From Helicobacter sp. (lineage in GTDB: Bacteria > Campylobacterota > Campylobacteria > Campylobacterales > Helicobacteraceae), in NCBI GenBank assembly GCA_029264655.1, contig JARHZY010000049.1, positions 1-36,742 on the forward strand: DNA of 36,742 nt. The letters are read 5' to 3'. A program made the position numbers and the translations under genes. The notes under the pieces were generated by a model. That model was given only the letters and a program-made list of their open reading frames with translations. It was not told the origin of the DNA and did no database searches. Numbering within the stretch: the stretch's first letter is position 1; each line of letters begins with the position of its first letter. Below are positions 32,009 through 36,742 of this stretch, piece after piece.

Positions 32009-34165
32009 TTATTGCTTTAAACTCAGCAATGTATTCAGAATTTGATCTGATGTTGTAATTGCCTTTGAGTTTGCTTGGAAACCTCTTTGCACAACGATAA
32101 GCTGCGTTAAAGCCCTGCTTAAATCCACATTACTCATTTCTAGTTTAGAGCCGCTTACACCACCTCTACGTCCTGTATTTGCTGCACCTATGATTGGCTC
32201 ACCGCTATTGCCTGTTTCTGAAAAGATATTATTGCCCTCTGCTTGCAAACCAGCACTATTGGCGAAATTTGCTAGACCAACTTGTGCTAATGCAAGCGTT
32301 TTTCCGTTACTAAATGCACCAAGTAATGCCCCATTCGCATCAAAGCGAACATCCATTAAATCCCCAGCATTATAACCATTTTGTGCAATATTGTAAGTTT
32401 CAGAACGTTTATCTACGCTTGTTAAGCCGTCAAATGTTTGGTTTTTACCAAAGTTAAGCTCAAGTCTTTGTGGTGATTCAGAGCCATTTTTTGGATCAAA
32501 CTGCAACATAGGTGGGTTCATTCCTGCTAAACTACCATCATTATTGAAGGATACTCTACCGCCTTCAAAAATATTGGGATTATCGGGGCTACCACCAATA
32601 AATTGTGCTGGTTCAGGCACAATTGCTCTAAATGTCCATTCCTTGCCGCCACTTTTTGTAAATTCAAAGCGGATAGTATGCTTACTGCCTAAACTATCAA
32701 ATAAATCAATACTTGTCGCATGTCTTGCATGTGTAAGTTTTCCGCTTGCTACACTTGCACCGCCCTCAATGAGTGAAGCAGTGTTTAATGCACGCATTGC
32801 ATCACGCAATAAAATATTGCTTGAAACTTGCCCTGAACTATATGCACTTGCCATAATTTGCAAATTGTCGGTTACTCCATCATCATCATCTTTGTTTGCT
32901 ATCTCAAACATACCAAAGCGATTTAAGGTAACGCTTACACTTGCAGTGCTGTCTTTATATGGTTTGCCCGGACTTTTTATCATGTTTGCATCATATTGCA
33001 TTAAAGCACGCAAGTCTTCTGTTGTTTTAAATTGCCCTGTTGTAGAATCTGGATCATTTGATTTTGTATAACGATAACGGAATGCGGTAATATCTTTATC
33101 TCCCTCTACAAAGTTTGCAAATGCACCTGTTCCGCTTTTTGTGATAACAATATTTTTTGTATTTTCATCACCATCCATTTCATTACGATTTTCAAGTCGC
33201 AATTGCCCATTATCAACATATGCCTCAATACCTGTTTTATCACGCACTGCATTAATAGCTGAAACAGCAGCAGCAAGTGTGCTTGTCCCAGAAAGCCCAG
33301 AATCATTTGTGAAACTTACTTTTTGTCCATTAAGGAACATTATGCTTGGTTCTTTTGTGGTAACAACATTATTCACAAGGCGAGCAGTTTTATAGCTCAT
33401 CCAAAAGCCTTGATTCTCATTTAATGCAAACGAATCGCCATCTGCATTAAAAAGTGCACCAAAATCTTCTGCCATTTGTGTTAAATTACCTTTAGAATCA
33501 TATCTTGGGCTAATACCATCAGCAGCAGTATAAGTTGTCGAGTCAAGTGCTGCTACATTTACTACATCATCTACATGCCGCCCCGCACTAAGATTTGCCC
33601 TTAATGTTACTTTACTTGTAGGACGTGCAGGCATAACCATACCGGGATCGATTTGAATGCTTTCAAGCGGTCCCGTGTTATCTACCTTAAAGAATTCATT
33701 ATCAGTCATTGTAGAACCAGATCCTTGATCGAGTGGAGGTCTATTCCACCCTTGCACCACATAGCCACCATTTGTTACGAGATTCCCTTTTGCATCAAAC
33801 AAAAACTCACCATCTCTTGTGTAATTTTTAGTTTCACCTCTATCTCTACTAATAATGAAAAATCCATCTCCCTCAATAGCCAAATCTGTTTTCACATCAG
33901 TATTTTGTGTATTTCCTTGTGAAAATACCTTTGTTGTTGCATTGATACCAACACCCATACCAACTGAAAAATCATTTTGTCCCCCAAGTCCATTTTTATA
34001 GGGGGAAGTAGCAATTTGCTTTACTTGGGAAAGCATATCCACAAAAGATGCACGAGAATACTTAAAACCAACGGTATTCACATTTGCGATATTATTACTC
34101 TCTACATCTAATGCGACTTGGTGGGCTTGAAGCCCACTAACACCTGACCATAATGAGCGTAGCAT
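32009..34165 (-). CDS. flgE: Flagellar hook protein FlgE
   Basis: FlgE polymerises into the flagellar hook. The 718-residue protein begins with the rod/hook N-terminal signature LWSGVSGLQAHQVALDVESN and NIANVNTVGFKYSR, continues with the DLAIEGDGFFII motif and FlgE core domains, and ends with the C-terminal helix ELSNVDLSRALTQLIVVQ-like sequence and NSKAITTSDQILNTLLSLKQ. The length matches the large epsilonproteobacterial hook protein. AAGGATTTCT precedes the ATG. It is driven by an exact sigma-54 promoter 36-51 bp upstream. Confidence 0.96.
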   Translation of the reverse strand: MLRSLWSGVSGLQAHQVALDVESNNIANVNTVGFKYSRASFVDMLSQVKQIATSPYKNGLGGQNDFSVGMGVGINATTKVFSQGNTQNTDVKTDLAIEGDGFFIISRDRGETKNYTRDGEFLFDAKGNLVTNGGYVVQGWNRPPLDQGSGSTMTDNEFFKVDNTGPLESIQIDPGMVMPARPTSKVTLRANLSAGRHVDDVVNVAALDSTTYTAADGISPRYDSKGNLTQMAEDFGALFNADGDSFALNENQGFWMSYKTARLVNNVVTTKEPSIMFLNGQKVSFTNDSGLSGTSTLAAAVSAINAVRDKTGIEAYVDNGQLRLENRNEMDGDENTKNIVITKSGTGAFANFVEGDKDITAFRYRYTKSNDPDSTTGQFKTTEDLRALMQYDANMIKSPGKPYKDSTASVSVTLNRFGMFEIANKDDDDGVTDNLQIMASAYSSGQVSSNILLRDAMRALNTASLIEGGASVASGKLTHARHATSIDLFDSLGSKHTIRFEFTKSGGKEWTFRAIVPEPAQFIGGSPDNPNIFEGGRVSFNNDGSLAGMNPPMLQFDPKNGSESPQRLELNFGKNQTFDGLTSVDKRSETYNIAQNGYNAGDLMDVRFDANGALLGAFSNGKTLALAQVGLANFANSAGLQAEGNNIFSETGNSGEPIIGAANTGRRGGVSGSKLEMSNVDLSRALTQLIVVQRGFQANSKAITTSDQILNTLLSLKQ

Positions 34166-34200
34166 AGAAATCCTTTACAATAATTTTAGAATATTATAAA

Positions 34201-34216
34201 GCAATTAGAGTTCCAA
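34201..34216 (-). promoter_or_regulatory. Sigma-54 (RpoN) promoter of flgE
   Basis: On the minus strand TTGGAACTCTAATTGC matches TTGG(C/A)AC-N5-TTGC, with GG and GC exactly 10 nt apart (34214-34213 and 34202-34201). Transcription should begin near 34189, about 24 nt before the start codon. Matches the known RpoN control of Helicobacter hook genes. Confidence 0.88.
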
Positions 34217-34601
34217 TTATAGAGGTAGTGCATTAAAATATGCTTGTTTATAGAATCTATTTTATTTTTTAATGCCATAATAGACAATAAAATACATTAA
34301 ACATGTATTTTACATGAAAAAAAGTAAAAATATAAGTATATCTTGGTAATACTTGCAAAAGAGCTTCATGATAGATATAGATAATGAATTATTGTTGGTT
34401 TTAGAATCTGCTCTATTCTCTTTTGTTTTCGATTCTAAAAAGTCTATTTATTTGCAATGTTATTTTGCTTTCTTAAATTTTATACAATAAGACTAAAAAA
34501 TAAATCTCATGTAAATAATTTGCACAACAATCTTAATAGGTTTATCTTGCATAAGAATTTAAGGCTAGTGAAAATAAGCATATAGACATAATAAAATTTG
34601 C
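34217..34601. other. Divergent spacer between flgE and flhB promoters
   Basis: AT-rich, with no ORF, hairpin or repeat that I can support apart from scattered AGAATCT-type heptamers. FlgR enhancer sites for the sigma-54 promoter could lie here but have no consensus I can apply. Confidence 0.35.
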
Positions 34602-34607
34602 TATAAT
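34602..34607 (+). promoter_or_regulatory. -10 element of flhB
   Basis: TATAAT at 34602-34607, 36 bp before the flhB start codon. No sigma-54 site is present, in line with early (housekeeping sigma) expression of the export apparatus. Confidence 0.5.
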
Positions 34608-34643
34608 TATAAATGATAATTTATTGGCTAATATGAGGATATA

Positions 34644-35768
34644 ATGGCAGAAGAAGAAAAGACGCACGCCCCATCCCATCGTAAAATACAAAAAGCAAGA
34701 GAAGAGGGAAGTATTGCAAAAAGTCCTGATTTAGTGGGGCTTGTAGGCTTGGTTGTCGGGCTTATGCTTCTTTTTATCATTTTTCCATTTTGGGTGCAAA
34801 CTTTTAAGGGATTGTATATTGAATGCACGAAGCTTTTTCTTATGGATTTCAATATGCATACAATTTTTTCAATTACATTAATTGTATTAAAAGTTGCGGC
34901 AATGTGTGCTATGCCCTTTTTTCTCGCACTTATGGTGGCAGGGATTATTGGCAATGTTGCACAATTTGGATTTTTACTAAGTTTTAAGATCATTAAACCA
35001 AAAATTGATAAAATCAATCCAATTAAAGGTGCAAAAAATCTTTTTTCATTAAAGAAACTTCTTGATGGATTTATTATTACACTAAAGGTTTTTATTGCAT
35101 TTGCGGTAGGATTTTTTATTTTCATTGGCTTTTTAGATGAAATAGCCAATATTTCAATGAGCCCATTAGACCAACAACTTGCATGGTTTTATAAAAAAGC
35201 ACTTATTCTTATTGGAGCATTACTTTTTTTGTTTTTGGTAATGGGTATTTTAGATTTTTTAATAAAAAGGTATCAATATATAAAAAGTTTGCGTATGAGC
35301 AAACAAGAACTTAAAGATGAGTTTAAACAACAAGAAGGGAATCAAGAGGTTAAAGCAAAAATACGCCAAATCATGATGAAAAATGCTATGAATAAAATGA
35401 TGAGTGCTATTCCTAGTGCCAATGTGGTAGTAACAAACCCAACACACTATGCAGTTGCATTGCGTTTTAATAGTGAAACAGAATCAGCCCCTGTTGTAGT
35501 AGCAAAGGGGATAGATCATCTTGCGGTAAGAATAAAAGGTATTGCAAGGGAGCATGAGATTCTAATCATTGAGAATCCCCCATTAGCAAGAGAGCTTTAT
35601 AGACTTGTTGATGTGGATAGAATGATACCGGGTGAAATGTTTGAAGCTGTTGTTGAGCTATTCCAGCAAGTCGCTAAACTTGAGGCAGAACGCGGTCGCA
35701 TTCCAGACTTTATGAAAAAAGCAGAAGATAAAAAACAACAACAGATAAAACGGCAACGCAATGTATAG
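34644..35768 (+). CDS. flhB: Flagellar type III export protein FlhB
   Basis: FlhB sits in the inner membrane in the flagellar export gate and switches substrate class when the hook is finished, after contact with FliK. The 374-residue protein has the N-terminal KTHAPSHRKIQKAREEGSIA, four membrane helices (about 31-50, 75-105, 140-165 and 185-207) and the cytoplasmic domain with the self-cleavage site NPTH (Asn265-Pro266) in VVVTNPTHYAVALRF. The C-terminal tail is basic and Gln-rich. AGGATAT precedes the ATG. No other fla gene follows. Confidence 0.96.
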   Translation: MAEEEKTHAPSHRKIQKAREEGSIAKSPDLVGLVGLVVGLMLLFIIFPFWVQTFKGLYIECTKLFLMDFNMHTIFSITLIVLKVAAMCAMPFFLALMVAGIIGNVAQFGFLLSFKIIKPKIDKINPIKGAKNLFSLKKLLDGFIITLKVFIAFAVGFFIFIGFLDEIANISMSPLDQQLAWFYKKALILIGALLFLFLVMGILDFLIKRYQYIKSLRMSKQELKDEFKQQEGNQEVKAKIRQIMMKNAMNKMMSAIPSANVVVTNPTHYAVALRFNSETESAPVVVAKGIDHLAVRIKGIAREHEILIIENPPLARELYRLVDVDRMIPGEMFEAVVELFQQVAKLEAERGRIPDFMKKAEDKKQQQIKRQRNV

Positions 35769-36491
35769 CTATTATCCACTAAAAAAATCACAGAAAGAGT
35801 GTAATAAAATAATTACTACTAGTGCATGGAATCTAAGATAAAATCTCTATAGATTCTAAAGCTATATACTAAATACCAAAAGTATAGAGCTAGTTTAACA
35901 ATCCAAATACACTAGATTAAAAATGCTTAATGTTGGGTTTATACTCAAATAAATATAAGCAATAAAAAAATCATAGGAAAACAGAAAATAAAATGCCCCC
36001 CATAAATTTAAGAAATAAGGCAGAAAAACACTCACCATAAATTAAAATAGTTACAAGGCATAACGATTTTTACACAATATGTAAAAAAATAATATATTTT
36101 AAAGTGTGTGTAGATAGAGATAGGTTTGATTAGTGTATCTAACTTAGCATTGAATAATTTCATATATGGTATATTAAAACAAATATAAAAACAATCAATC
36201 TCTAAACACTAATTTAATTTTGCAAATACTTTTACAGATTTTACTATTTCACCAATTAGTAGCTATAAAAAGAATGAAAGAAAGTTTATGTTAGCATTGT
36301 GAGTATAAATAGAATCCAGAATCTTTGCCATAAAACAATAGGCAAGATTTAATAACTATAAAGAGAGCGTATCAATAATATTTCTTTATTAGGACAATCT
36401 AACTGCTAGAAATTTAGCAATAAAGAATATGAAGCCCCATAAGATAATCTTGCGGGGAAGATATATAAAATGGATTTATGGGTTATCGCAT
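35769..36491. other. Convergent intergenic region, no recognised gene
   Basis: 723 bp of AT-rich sequence. An AT-rich hairpin TTTTTACA/TGTAAAAA (36067-36087) and the probable symporter terminator (36435-36457) are the only structures seen. No ORF with a ribosome site and no RNA gene. Confidence 0.4.
36435..36457 (-). terminator. Probable terminator of the sodium symporter gene
   Basis: CCCCGCAAGAT and ATCTTATGGGG (minus-strand reading) form an 11-bp stem with one mismatch and one G-T pair, 35 bp after the symporter stop. The following sequence is T-rich but has no long T run. Confidence 0.45.
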
Positions 36492-36742
36492 TTATGCAGC
36501 TTGAGATAAAAACGCCTGTTTAAAGCTTGCTACAAATACGATTAATATAATAACAGGAATAATATATTTTATATATAAAAACCATATATCAACAAGTAAT
36601 TTGTGCTTTTCACTGCCTCTTAATATTTCCTCTTTTGCTTCATCTTTTAGCACCCAACCAACAAAAAGAGCACAACCAAGTGAAGTAAAGATAAAGAATA
36701 TTGTTGCACTAATATCATCAAAGGCATCAAAAATACTTTTAC
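36492..36742 (-). CDS. Sodium-dependent transporter, NSS (SNF) family, C-terminal part
   Basis: The 82 visible codons enter from the window edge on the minus strand and end with the stop at 36492. Two hydrophobic helices are visible, ATIFFIFTSLGCALFVGWVL and IWFLYIKYIIPVIILIVFVA, separated by a short charged loop (KDEAKEEILRGSEKH). This matches the last two helices of bacterial neurotransmitter:sodium symporter family proteins, which import amino acids with Na+. The start and main body are outside the window. Confidence 0.75.
   Translation of the reverse strand, partial: KSIFDAFDDISATIFFIFTSLGCALFVGWVLKDEAKEEILRGSEKHKLLVDIWFLYIKYIIPVIILIVFVASFKQAFLSQAA

Noticed and set aside
32544-33071. 175-codon plus-strand ORF
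   Set aside because: Antisense shadow inside flgE.
34628-35149. 173-codon minus-strand ORF
   Set aside because: Antisense shadow of flhB, which carries clear FlhB motifs.
1-36742. tRNA, rRNA, CRISPR and insertion-sequence features
   Set aside because: No tRNA T-arm pattern, rRNA core sequence, regularly spaced repeats or transposase motif was found on reading both strands.

Overview
The window is AT-rich and tightly packed and reads as an Epsilonproteobacterium of the genus Helicobacter, probably a non-pylori (enterohepatic-type) species. The evidence is the gene set: HugZ-type haem oxygenase, epsilon-type FliK, FlgE and FlhB, a 4HB-sensor chemoreceptor, a Helicobacter-style small outer-membrane protein, and purC, which H. 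pylori lacks. Exact sigma-54 promoters precede fliK and flgE, and long mononucleotide tracts sit in promoters. I saw no tRNA, rRNA, CRISPR array or intact insertion sequence.

Layout. 1-254: 5'-truncated adenine-methylase fragment (remnant of a type II/IIG restriction-modification gene) ending at a long inverted repeat. 344-3258: htpG and murI, minus strand. 3807-4985: a putative exported protein of unknown function and a LysE-family exporter, plus strand. 5626-11886: a compact minus-strand operon (ACP, SDR, AMP-ligase, hexapeptide acyltransferase, KAS III, small ORF, second ACP, second SDR, GNAT). 12153-13428: rsmE and a membrane protein. 13674-15329: chemoreceptor. 15623-18250: TelA-like protein, a 52-residue small protein and an unknown conserved-looking protein. 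18664-23899: fliK, rhodanese, ctpA, purC and a lipoprotein. 24193-27636: mrdA, a MreD-like protein and rplY, with relics between them. 27842-28591: hugZ. 29398-31085: outer-membrane protein and ribE. 31550-35768: TonB-C-like protein, flgE and, divergently, flhB. 36492-36742: C-terminus of an NSS-family sodium symporter.

The most interesting unit is the 6.3-kb operon at 5626-11886. It holds the parts of a miniature, dedicated acyl-chain assembly line: a ligase to activate an acid, two carrier proteins, a condensing enzyme, two reductases and two acyltransferases. The likely output is an unusual short acyl (for example hydroxyacyl) group placed on a surface sugar or other small molecule. A 14-bp A tract (11951-11964) sits where the -35 of its promoter should be, so the whole pathway may be phase-variable. 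A 13-bp T tract fills the -35/-10 spacer of the outer-membrane protein gene, and an 11-bp T tract occupies the same place at the 52-residue gene, whose start region also carries a palindrome.

Several long spacers hold short protein-like fragments without start codons, including a clear decayed copy of the 3' end of rplY (26952-27034). They point to ongoing gene loss.
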